Notes: generated by a model from the letters alone, not told the origin. Numbered from the stretch's first letter, positions 1 to 6,143 are shown. The stretch: DNA of 7,617 nt from Rubrobacter sp. (GCA_016781635.1 JADDPY010000426.1:1-7617), one strand, 5' to 3'. Numbers and translations: made by a program.

Positions 1-2525
1 CGTCGCTCCTGATCTGGACCACCACCCCCTGGACCCTCGTCTCCAACACCGCCGTCGCCGCGTCCCCGAAGGTCGAGTACGTAACGGTCAGGGCCGGCGA
101 GGAGAAGTTGATCCTGGCGCGGGAGCTCGTGGAGAAGGCCCTCGGCGAGGGCGAGCACGAGATCCTCAATACACAGAGCGGGCGCGAGCTTGAAGGGACG
201 AAGTACCGCCGCCCGTTCGAGTACGTCCCCGTCGAGGAGGCGCCGAACCTCTTCAGCGTCGTCCTCGGCGACCACGTAACTACCACGGAGGGGACGGGCC
301 TCGTCCATACGGCGCCCGCCTACGGCGAGGACGACGCGAGGATGGGCAGGCGCTACGGCCTCCCGACGATCCACCCCGTGAAGCCGGACGGAACCTTCGA
401 CGAACACGTGGGAGCTTTCGCGGGCATCTTCGTGAAGGAGGCGGACCCTGGGCTCGTGGAGGAGCTTCGGGAGACCGGCTTCCTTTATCGGGCCGAGGAC
501 TACGAGCACTCTTATCCCCACTGCTGGCGCTGCGGGACGCCGCTCCTCTACTACGCCAAAAAGGCTTGGTACGCGAGGACGACGGCGGTCCTCGACGACC
601 TTTTGCGGGAGAACGAGGGCATAAACTGGGTCCCCGAGCACATAAAGTGGGGCCGTTTCGGCGACTGGCTGCGCAACAACGTCGACTGGGCGCTCTCCCG
701 CGAGCGCTACTGGGGGACGCCGCTGCCGGTCTGGCGCTGCGAGGAGGGCCACGTCACCGTTATAGGGAGCATCGCGGAGTTGGAGGAAAGGGCCACGGGG
801 CCCGTCCCGGACGACCTGCACCGTCCCTATATAGACGACGTTGGAATAAGGTGCTCCGGCTGCGAGCGTGAGGCGACCCGCGTCCCCGAGGTCCTGGATG
901 CGTGGTTCGACTCGGGGAGCATGCCGTTCGCCCAACAGCACTACCCCTTTAAAGGGGGCGGCGAAGGCTTCGAGCGCCACTTCCCGGCAGACTTCATCTC
1001 GGAGGGCGTGGACCAGACGAGGGGCTGGTTCTACTCACTCCTGGCCTCCTCGACGATGCTCTTTGGCCGTAGCCCGTACGGAACATGCATGGTCCTCGGG
1101 CACGTCCTCGACCCCGAGGGCAAAAAGATGAGCAAGAGTCGCGGAAACATCGTGGACCCGTGGGAGGTCTTCGGGGAGCAGGGCGCCGACGCCCTCCGGT
1201 GGGCGCTCTACACGGCGACGAGCCCCGGCAACCCGCGCCGGTTCTCCAAGGAGCAGGTCGACGAGGCGGTCCGCAAGCACCTCCTCACCCTGTGGAACAC
1301 CTATTCCTTTTTCGTCACCTACGCGAGGATAGACGGCTTCGACCCGGCCAGAGACCACGTGGCTCCCGAGGATCGGAGCCTCATGGACCGCTGGGCGCTC
1401 TCGGAGCTTCAGCTCACGGTTCGCACGGTGACCGAGAAGCTCGACGTCTACGACGTGACGGCGGCGGGACGCGCCCTGGGCGAGTTCGTGGACGAGCTCT
1501 CGAACTGGTACGTGAGGCGCAGCCGGCGACGCTTCTGGAAGGCCGAGGACGACGGCGACAAGAAGGCCGCCCACTCCACCCTGTACGAATGCCTGACGAC
1601 GGTAGCGAAGCTCTCGGCGCCGTTTACCCCGTTCGTCGCCGAAGCCATCTATCAGAACCTGGCGGTAAACGCGGAGGTCGGATCTCCGGAGAGCGTACAC
1701 TTGGCGGATTGGCCGACCGTCGACGCTGCGCTCGTGGACGAGGATCTGTCGCGACGCATGGCGTTGGCGCGGAGGGTGGTGGTCCTCGGCCGGGCGGCCA
1801 GGAACGCGACGGCTATCAAGACGCGCCAACCCTTGCGCGAGGTCGTCGTCGTGCCGCGCGGCGCGGTCGAGGAGGGATCAACGTGGGAGGGCGTGAAGGA
1901 CCTTCAGGGCGTGATCCTGGACGAGCTTAACGTGAAATCCTTGCGCTTCGGGGAGGCGGAGGACGTCGTCGCCTACAACCTCAAGCCGAACCTCGCCGTC
2001 GTGGGGCCGAAGTACGGGAAGCTCGTCCCCGGCATCCGGGCGGCGCTAGCCGAGGCGTCCCCGGAGACCGGCGCCCGCGCCGCCGCCGGGGAGGACGTCT
2101 CTGTCCTCGTCGACGGGCAAGAGGTTACGCTCGGCCCCGACGAGCTGCTCGTGGGTTCGGGGCAGAGGAGCGGTTACGCTCTGGAAGAAGAAGGGGACCT
2201 CGCGCTCGCCCTCAAGACGGAGCTCGACGACGAGCTCGTGGACGAGGGGCTGGTGAGGGAGCTCGTCCACAAGGTCCAGAACCTGAGGAGGGAGAAGGGG
2301 TTCGAGATCGAGGATACCGTCTCCGTGGAGCTCGGCGGGAGCCCCCGCATCGTCCGGCTCCTGGAGGGCGCCTGGGGAGGCTACTTCAAGAACGAGGTCC
2401 TGGCCCGCGACCTCAAGCTGGACGGCGATGCAAACGGCTCGTCCGACGGCGCAGAGAACATGAGCGTCGAGGACGAGGATCTTCGGGTCAAGGTGGAGGG
2501 GCCCGGAGAGGCCAGGACGGAATGA
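1..2525 (+). CDS. ileS: Isoleucyl-tRNA synthetase, type 2 (IleRS2), 3' part
   Basis: Charges tRNA-Ile with isoleucine in the cytoplasm and edits misactivated valine. The gene enters from the left edge (first full codon at 3), and 840 residues are visible. The N-terminal Rossmann half with the HIGH motif, roughly 200 residues by family length, lies outside. In visible-fragment numbering: the CP1 editing domain starts with TTTPWTLVSN (6-15) and continues with a GTGLVHTAPAYGEDD stretch carrying the editing Asp; cysteine pairs at 174/177 (HCWRCG) and 284/287, with another Cys at 246, suggest metal sites; WFDSGSMPF precedes the catalytic KMSKS loop (375-379, nt 1125-1139); the anticodon-binding helices contain NWYVRRSRRRFW. 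The C-terminus has the DEGLVRELVHKVQNLRREKG type sequence of eukaryote-like IleRS2 instead of the C-terminal zinc finger of E. coli-type IleRS, and ends in an acidic tail. A TTG at 108 is not the start, because the conserved editing motif lies upstream in the same open frame. The family call is very secure; the type 2 assignment is strong. Confidence 0.97.
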   Translation, partial: SLLIWTTTPWTLVSNTAVAASPKVEYVTVRAGEEKLILARELVEKALGEGEHEILNTQSGRELEGTKYRRPFEYVPVEEAPNLFSVVLGDHVTTTEGTGLVHTAPAYGEDDARMGRRYGLPTIHPVKPDGTFDEHVGAFAGIFVKEADPGLVEELRETGFLYRAEDYEHSYPHCWRCGTPLLYYAKKAWYARTTAVLDDLLRENEGINWVPEHIKWGRFGDWLRNNVDWALSRERYWGTPLPVWRCEEGHVTVIGSIAELEERATGPVPDDLHRPYIDDVGIRCSGCEREATRVPEVLDAWFDSGSMPFAQQHYPFKGGGEGFERHFPADFISEGVDQTRGWFYSLLASSTMLFGRSPYGTCMVLGHVLDPEGKKMSKSRGNIVDPWEVFGEQGADALRWALYTATSPGNPRRFSKEQVDEAVRKHLLTLWNTYSFFVTYARIDGFDPARDHVAPEDRSLMDRWALSELQLTVRTVTEKLDVYDVTAAGRALGEFVDELSNWYVRRSRRRFWKAEDDGDKKAAHSTLYECLTTVAKLSAPFTPFVAEAIYQNLAVNAEVGSPESVHLADWPTVDAALVDEDLSRRMALARRVVVLGRAARNATAIKTRQPLREVVVVPRGAVEEGSTWEGVKDLQGVILDELNVKSLRFGEAEDVVAYNLKPNLAVVGPKYGKLVPGIRAALAEASPETGARAAAGEDVSVLVDGQEVTLGPDELLVGSGQRSGYALEEEGDLALALKTELDDELVDEGLVRELVHKVQNLRREKGFEIEDTVSVELGGSPRIVRLLEGAWGGYFKNEVLARDLKLDGDANGSSDGAENMSVEDEDLRVKVEGPGEARTE

Positions 2526-2536
2526 GGCGCCGTACG

Positions 2537-2598
2537 AACGGGTATGGGTGCGGCGTAAACGGGTATGATGAGATCTTGATGTCGTCCGACGTAGTCGG
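2537..2598 (+). promoter_or_regulatory. Possible promoter and leader of the 2626 gene
   Basis: The roughly 100-nt gap after ileS holds a 10-bp direct repeat, AACGGGTATG, at 2537-2546 and 2558-2567 (21-nt period, two helical turns). The second copy runs into TATGAT (2564-2569), a good match to a bacterial -10 box; no convincing -35 lies 16-18 nt upstream. Further down, CCGAC-GTA-GTCGG (2586-2598) is a perfect 5-bp inverted repeat that would fall in the leader RNA. A promoter separating this gene from ileS is plausible, and the repeats could be a regulator site. Both readings are inference. Confidence 0.35.
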
Positions 2599-2613
2599 TG
2601 AGAAGAGGCGAGA

Positions 2614-2619
2614 GGGAGG
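2614..2619 (+). promoter_or_regulatory. Ribosome binding site deciding the GTG start at 2626
   Basis: GGGAGG lies 6 nt upstream of GTG 2626. This near-perfect Shine-Dalgarno match fixes the start of the small membrane protein despite the non-ATG codon. Confidence 0.75.
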
Positions 2620-2625
2620 TACGAG

Positions 2626-3060
2626 GTGTTCGGGAGTAGTTCGCGGACGAAGAAGTTGAAGAAAGGGGCTACCAATGGGTCTGCCCTGGTAGCCGCCTAC
2701 GCGGGAGCGAGGCCGGTCGCCGAAAGACTCCTATACGACGACGACCTCCGGGACAACGTCCGCACCCTGATCGAGTCTTCCCGCAAGATTCTCGACGAGC
2801 TCTCCGACGAGAGCCCACAGGAGATCGTCGCCAGGCTCTGGGACGACGACAAGGTGCGCAAGCAAGTCGAGTCGGCCGTCGCCGCCGCCCAGGAGGGTAC
2901 GAAGAGGGTCCGGGGCCAGAAGGTCCGCAGCGGTGGCAACTCCGGTAAGGTCCTACTGGTTCTGGCAGCCGGCGCCGGCTTCCTCTTTTTGAGCCCGAGG
3001 ACCGGCCCCCAGGCCCGTCGCATCGCCGGCGACATCTACAACTCTCTCAGGTCGGGCTAG
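2626..3060 (+). CDS. Small membrane-anchored protein of unknown function
   Basis: 144 residues, function not recognised. The start is a GTG preceded by GGGAGG at 6-nt spacing. The N-terminus is basic (RTKKLKK, 7-13). A helical, charged middle carries two similar short units, LYDDDLRDNVR (36-46) and LWDDDKVRKQVE (71-82), suggesting an internal duplication of a helix. A single hydrophobic segment at about 108-122 (KVLLVLAAGAGFLFL) is followed by SPRTGPQARR. The hydrophobic-to-basic ending recalls the LFAP-x-GxxTR motif of YtxH-like proteins, but with the membrane segment at the C-terminal rather than the N-terminal end. I therefore infer a cytoplasmic helical domain tethered to the membrane by its C-terminal part. 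It follows ileS by 100 nt on the same strand, and a strong hairpin terminator lies 26 nt after its stop. Codon use matches its neighbours. It is very probably a real gene; the family is unknown to me. Confidence 0.82.
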   Translation: MFGSSSRTKKLKKGATNGSALVAAYAGARPVAERLLYDDDLRDNVRTLIESSRKILDELSDESPQEIVARLWDDDKVRKQVESAVAAAQEGTKRVRGQKVRSGGNSGKVLLVLAAGAGFLFLSPRTGPQARRIAGDIYNSLRSG

Positions 3061-3086
3061 GGAAACAGCAAGAACGAAGACACCAC

Positions 3087-3125
3087 ACAAGGGCCCCTCT
3101 CGACGAGTTCGAGAGGGGCCCTTGT
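3087..3125. terminator. Bidirectional stem-loop terminator between convergent genes
   Basis: A perfect 17-bp inverted repeat: left arm 3087-3103, loop CGAGT (3104-3108), right arm 3109-3125. The stem is GC-rich in the middle, with ACAA at one foot and TTGT at the other. It lies between the stop of the + gene (3060) and the stop of the - gene (3128). On the + strand it is followed by TGTTA; the T tract is short on both strands, so it is a weak-tail or GC-rich type of intrinsic terminator. The perfect symmetry and the placement between two convergent gene ends support termination in both directions. Confidence 0.88.
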
Positions 3126-3127
3126 TG

Positions 3128-3580
3128 TTAGTACAGGGGCTTGAAGGTCGGGCAGAGGAGATCCACCACCCGATCGAAGGCCCTGGCCCCGTCGCCGCCC
3201 CCGGCGGCCTCGACGAAGCGGCGCCGCAGCGCCGAGAGCCCCGTCATAACCTCTTCGCGCGCCCGTTCGGCCCTGTTGCGGGCGCTCTCGCTCGGGATGC
3301 CGGCCTTCTCCAGACGCTCGGCACGCTCCCCAAGACGCTCGGCGCGCTCCAGGTTCGTGGCCTGCAACCGGAGGTACTCCCGGATCATACCGGAGGCCCG
3401 GGACTCGAGCGCCGGGGGGACCACCGCCTCCTCCTGAGCGCGGCCCTCGCCAACGGTCTCACGGGAAGCCTGCGTACGGGTGAACAGCCGCGAAAGTGCC
3501 GCGTTCGCCCGCGACAACGGGAGCTTGCGCCGAATCCGCGACCGCAACGATTCAAAAAACGGTAGACTGCTTTCACTCAT
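3128..3580 (-). CDS. Conserved-looking charged helical protein, function unknown
   Basis: 150 residues from ATG 3580; I recognise no family. There is no signal peptide or membrane segment. The N-terminus is strongly basic (RSRIRRKLPLSRANAALSRL, about 13-32). A long, predicted helical, Glu/Arg/Ala-rich centre follows (LERAERLGERAERLEKAG, roughly 79-96), and the protein ends in DLLCPTFKPLY. The composition suggests a cytosolic helical bundle or coiled coil, possibly nucleic-acid or membrane-surface binding; this is only an inference from charge. Codons end mostly in G/C, and the stop sits 2 nt from the shared terminator, both of which argue it is genuine. The frame is open further upstream (to 3694), but that would lie deep inside the divergent lipoprotein gene. 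ATG 3580 has no Shine-Dalgarno; a TAAAAT box 7 nt upstream suggests a leaderless mRNA. TTG 3547 is a possible shorter start. Confidence 0.7.
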   Translation of the reverse strand: MSESSLPFFESLRSRIRRKLPLSRANAALSRLFTRTQASRETVGEGRAQEEAVVPPALESRASGMIREYLRLQATNLERAERLGERAERLEKAGIPSESARNRAERAREEVMTGLSALRRRFVEAAGGGDGARAFDRVVDLLCPTFKPLY

Positions 3581-3593
3581 GAGACTTATTTTA
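3563..3593. promoter_or_regulatory. Overlapping divergent promoter region with AT-rich island
   Basis: The stretch from about 3549 to 3600 is roughly 37% G+C by hand count, far below the flanking coding DNA. On the - strand TAAAAT (3593-3588) ends 7 nt before ATG 3580. On the + strand TAGACT (3563-3568) ends 10 nt before ATG 3579. Neither start has a Shine-Dalgarno, so one or both transcripts could be leaderless. Each -10-like box lies inside the other gene. The -35 elements are not recognisable. The AT drop is seen directly; promoter function is inferred. Confidence 0.45.
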
Positions 3594-4145
3594 AGACTCC
3601 GTGTGCCCATCGTTGTGATAACCCTCTCACTGCTCCTTCCGACGGGCTGCTCCGGCGTCTCCGGCGATCCTCGCGAGCAGGCCAACGACGCCATTGCCGA
3701 GGCTAACGAGACGATCGCCGAGCACGACCGGCTTTTCGGGGAGGCCCGCGAGACCTACGAGGGGGCCAGGGAGGCCATAGAAGACGCGGAGGACCCGCAA
3801 GGGCAGGCGGAGCGCGTCGCCCAGGCACGCGAGACGCTGGCGGATGCCCGGGCTAGCCTCGAAGACGCGCGGGTGCCGCTCCTCGAAGTTCGGGGCCTCG
3901 ACGTCGAGCCCGAGATCAAGGAGTACGCCGGGCTCGTCACCGAGGCGATGGACGCCCATCTCGAGGCCGAGGCCGGGGAGATGGAGTTTTACGAGATCCT
4001 GGAGGCGGACCCGATCCTGCAGAGGGACCGCGAGAGGGCGCTCGACACCCTCTCCGAGGTAGGAGAGAGCTACGACAGGGCCGAGGCCTCCTACGCGAGG
4101 GCCCGCGAGCTAGCCGACGCAAACCCGGAGCTTATAGGCGGCTAA
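3579..4145 (+). CDS. Acidic coiled-coil-like lipoprotein, function unknown
   Basis: 188 residues. The N-terminus is a lipoprotein signal: basic n-region (R2, R6, R8), hydrophobic core VPIVVITLSLLL, then LPTGC with the lipidation cysteine at 24, followed by a small flexible linker. The mature part is very acidic and helix-forming. It contains a 17-residue unit repeated at 56-72 (ARETYEGAREAIEDAED) and 83-99 (ARETLADARASLEDARV), and a further ARARELADA near the end, so a long extended helical bundle or coiled coil on the outer face of the membrane is likely. Residues about 110-145 (EYAGLVTEAMDAHLEAEAGE and following) look more like a folded conserved core. The longer frame back to 3480 is rejected because it would bury the signal peptide and overlap the opposite gene more. 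There is no Shine-Dalgarno at ATG 3579; GTG 3603 is possible but would remove the basic n-region. Function and partners are unknown. Confidence 0.82.
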   Translation: MRLILRLRVPIVVITLSLLLPTGCSGVSGDPREQANDAIAEANETIAEHDRLFGEARETYEGAREAIEDAEDPQGQAERVAQARETLADARASLEDARVPLLEVRGLDVEPEIKEYAGLVTEAMDAHLEAEAGEMEFYEILEADPILQRDRERALDTLSEVGESYDRAEASYARARELADANPELIGG

Positions 4146-4424
4146 CCGGTAAGCACCTCCGAAGTCAACGAAGCCTTTCCGCGAAGACGACCGATCCAAC
4201 CGTAGCGGACAAGCTTTTAGCCTTCGAAAGGCTCCGAGCCATGCTCGTTCCCCGCCGGCGGCATCTTCCTCAATTCCCCCCTTTACGAGCATGCAGCAGA
4301 AACCGTCGTCCGGCATGCGGAGCAAGCCCTCGGCCGTGGTCTACCTTGCCTCGATGGTCACCTAACGGGCCTCGTCCTTTCGAGATGTTGGCGCTTCTGC
4401 CGCTACTGTAGAGAACAGGGACCG
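4146..4424. other. 279-nt gap between convergent genes, no convincing gene
   Basis: This separates the lipoprotein stop from the mutM stop. It holds a 6-bp hairpin AGCCTT-CGA-AAGGCT (4219-4233) without a following T tract on either strand, and a 9-bp inverted repeat CATGCTCGT / ACGAGCATG (4240-4248 and 4285-4293) separated by 36 nt. A short - frame (4325 to 4110, up to 71 codons, containing MPDDGFCCMLVKGG) is open across most of it. Its codons lose the G/C third-base bias after the first twenty or so, so it may be chance or a decayed remnant. No clear intrinsic terminator is visible for either flanking gene. Confidence 0.5.
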
Positions 4425-5249
4425 TTACAGGGGCTGGCAGACCGGGCAGACGTGGGTGCCGCGGCCAGCGACGCGGAGCTTTTGTATCTCGGTGCCGCAG
4501 ACGGGGCAGGACTCGCCGGCGTGGGTGAAGACCTTGAGTTGGTACTGGAATTTGCCGGTCTCGCCGAAGGCGTCGTGGTAGGAGTCGAAGGTCGTGCCCC
4601 GGAGCTCTATGGCGCGACCGAGGATATCGCGGGTGGCCGAGTATATGGCGCGTATCTCCACGGAGGTCAGGGTGTTCGCCTTGCGCGTGGGGTGGACCTT
4701 CGCCTCGAAAAGCACCTCGTCCACGTAGATGTTGCCGAGGCCGGATACCACGGACTGGTCCAGGAGCAGACCTTTTATGGAGGCCTTGCGCTTGAAGACG
4801 CCCCGCAGATACTCGGGGGTGAACGCGTCCGAGAAGGGGTCGGGGCCGAGGCGCTTGAGCAGGGGGTGCTCGTCCACCGCATCGGGCTCGTAGAGGTCGA
4901 AGTAGCCGAGCCAGAGCCGGGTGAACGCGAGGACCAGCGGCTCCTCGCCCCCGCCGAACTCGACGACCGCGGTGTGGATCTTATCGGGCTCGCGCCATCC
5001 GGGGAGGCGGAGGACGCGCCCGGAGATGACGAGGTGTATGACCCCCACGACGTCCCCGAAGTCGAGGGTGATGATCTTGCCGCGCCTCCCCGTCCCCCGG
5101 AGCGTCTTCCCGACGAGCCTCTCCCCGAAGCCCTCGACGCCGGCGTTCGAAACGTCGTCCCGGAAGATGGCGGCCCGGGTCACCTCCATCCCCTGGGCCA
5201 GGGAACGGACGTCCTCCGCGATGACCGTGACCTCGGGCAACTCGGGCAC
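4425..5249 (-). CDS. mutM: Formamidopyrimidine-DNA glycosylase / AP lyase (Fpg/MutM)
   Basis: Base-excision repair enzyme of the Fpg/Nei family that removes oxidised purines (8-oxoG, FapyG) and cleaves the abasic strand. 274 residues, the usual length. The GTG start gives (M)PELPEV, exposing the catalytic Pro and Glu that must follow the initiator. Lys58 (GRRGKIITL) matches E. coli Lys57. The helix-two-turn-helix carries VVSGLGNIYVDE (about 167-178). The base-recognition loop GGTTFDSYHDAFGETGKFQ (218-235) is present. The C-terminal zinc finger is intact, Cys248, 251, 268 and 271, with Arg263 in GRGTH. Oddities: the HLGMSG Met is Ile75 (HLVISG), and the DPRRFG loop is replaced by TRLWLGYF (110-117), so the usual void-filling Met/Arg/Phe trio is altered. 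The GTG shares a base with the stop of the upstream HAD gene, and GGGAG lies 5 nt before it. Fpg is much more likely than Nei, given the overall match to E. coli Fpg. Confidence 0.95.
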   Translation of the reverse strand: MPELPEVTVIAEDVRSLAQGMEVTRAAIFRDDVSNAGVEGFGERLVGKTLRGTGRRGKIITLDFGDVVGVIHLVISGRVLRLPGWREPDKIHTAVVEFGGGEEPLVLAFTRLWLGYFDLYEPDAVDEHPLLKRLGPDPFSDAFTPEYLRGVFKRKASIKGLLLDQSVVSGLGNIYVDEVLFEAKVHPTRKANTLTSVEIRAIYSATRDILGRAIELRGTTFDSYHDAFGETGKFQYQLKVFTHAGESCPVCGTEIQKLRVAGRGTHVCPVCQPL

Positions 5250-6109
5250 TAGCACTCCCCCCCGACGAGCTCGCGGACGAACCGGGCGACGCCGTCCTCG
5301 TTCACCGGGGGCGCCACGGCGTCGGCCGCAGCCCGGATCTCCGTGCCCATCGGTCCGACCGCGACCCCGCAGCCCGCGAAGCGGAGCATGTCTATGTCGT
5401 TGTCCGCGTCGCCGAAGGCGAGGATGCGCCCGGGCTTTATCCCCCACCGCTCGCACAGAAACTTGAGGCCCTCGGATTTGGTGCCGAGGAGGCCGCCGAC
5501 CTCGACGTAGTGCGGGAGGCTGCGGGTGACGTGGAGCTGGCCGGCGAAGGCTCCTTGCGCCTCTTCGAGCCAGCGCGGGACGTCGCGCGGGTGGTCGACG
5601 ATCACGAGCTTCGTCGGGTCCTCGGGGGCATCTTCGCGGAGCCAGCGGGCCGGCGATTCGACGATCTCTACGTCCGGCTCTCTGTACGAGATGTGCTTCA
5701 TGGCGGCGGAGGTCTCGGGGGAGGTTACTATCTTGCCGTCGGTGAAGAGGCGGGCGTGGAGGCCACGATCGGCCGCCCACTCCAGAACCTCCAGGCTGAT
5801 GTCCTTCGGGATCGTCCGGTGCAGCAACGTCTCGCCGTTCATCCGCCGGACCATCGAGCCGCCGTAGCAGACGACGGGATCTTCACCCCCGAAGCCGAGT
5901 TTCTCGGCATGCTCGTAGGCCCCCTCGAACCGTCGCCCCGTCGCCACCACCAGCTTCATCCCCCGACCCCGCAACATCTCGAAGGCTTCCAGGGTGGCCG
6001 GCGTGATCGTCAGGTCCCGCCTGAGGACCGTTCCATCGAGGTCGAAGGCGCCCAGGTCGTAGGGGAAGCTACCGTTTTTCTCCGAACCTGCCCCTTGCGC
6101 CACAAGCAT
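5249..6109 (-). CDS. Cof-type HAD-IIB family phosphatase
   Basis: Haloacid-dehalogenase superfamily hydrolase, probably a Mg-dependent phosphatase acting on a sugar phosphate, nucleotide or similar small phosphate; the substrate cannot be read from sequence. 286 residues, normal for Cof-type proteins. Motif I is FDLDGTVL with nucleophile Asp23 and acid/base Asp25. Motif II is VVATGR with Thr57. The alpha/beta type IIB cap spans about 80-200. Motif III is Lys211 (GTKSEGLKFL). Motif IV is FGDADNDIDML (Asp234, Asp238). The usual Gly-Asn-Ala after motif IV is Gly-Pro-Met here. ATG 6109 is preceded by GGAGAGGCGGAAGG; a GTG two codons in would have GGAAGG at better spacing, so the start may be off by two residues. 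Its TAG overlaps the mutM GTG by one base, implying coupled translation and one transcript. Confidence 0.92.
   Translation of the reverse strand: MLVAQGAGSEKNGSFPYDLGAFDLDGTVLRRDLTITPATLEAFEMLRGRGMKLVVATGRRFEGAYEHAEKLGFGGEDPVVCYGGSMVRRMNGETLLHRTIPKDISLEVLEWAADRGLHARLFTDGKIVTSPETSAAMKHISYREPDVEIVESPARWLREDAPEDPTKLVIVDHPRDVPRWLEEAQGAFAGQLHVTRSLPHYVEVGGLLGTKSEGLKFLCERWGIKPGRILAFGDADNDIDMLRFAGCGVAVGPMGTEIRAAADAVAPPVNEDGVARFVRELVGGEC
5255..5259 (-). promoter_or_regulatory. Ribosome binding site for mutM GTG start
   Basis: On the - strand a run of seven G followed by AG gives GGGAG 5 nt upstream of the GTG at 5249, inside the last codons of the HAD gene. It supports the short, correct MutM start over the longer open frame that extends to 5780. 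Confidence 0.75.
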
Positions 6110-6137
6110 CCTTCCGCCTCTCCAAAACGATCAGCAT

Positions 6138-6143
6138 ATTCTA
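6138..6143 (-). promoter_or_regulatory. Possible -10 box upstream of the HAD-mutM pair
   Basis: The 106-nt gap between the hydrolase stop and the HAD start contains TAGAAT on the - strand (6143-6138), a 5/6 match to the -10 consensus, in a locally AT-richer patch. A transcript from it would have a leader of roughly 22 nt. No clear -35 is present. A second box, TTATAC, lies at 6154-6149. This suggests the HAD-mutM pair can be transcribed separately from the hydrolase. Confidence 0.4.

Noticed and set aside
108..110. TTG at 108 as the start of ileS
   Set aside because: The same frame is open to the window edge and encodes the conserved TTTPWTLVSN editing motif upstream, so the gene is truncated by the window.
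1035..1829. 264-codon - strand frame within ileS
   Set aside because: Antisense shadow of a strongly conserved ileS region; no recognisable domain and typical mirror-frame composition.
3122..3565. + strand frame opposite the 3128-3580 gene
   Set aside because: It starts inside the terminator region, its product is Pro/Arg-rich without structure, and the - frame has better codon use and a stop placed at the hairpin.
4219..4233. AGCCTT-CGA-AAGGCT hairpin as a terminator
   Set aside because: The stem is only 6 bp and no T tract follows on either strand.
4452..5252. 266-codon + strand frame opposite mutM
   Set aside because: Mirror frame of the clearly recognised Fpg; no domain of its own.
5250..5780. 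N-terminal extension of the mutM frame upstream of GTG 5249
   Set aside because: The extension is the out-of-frame shadow of the HAD gene; Fpg enzymes need Pro at position 2, which only GTG 5249 provides.
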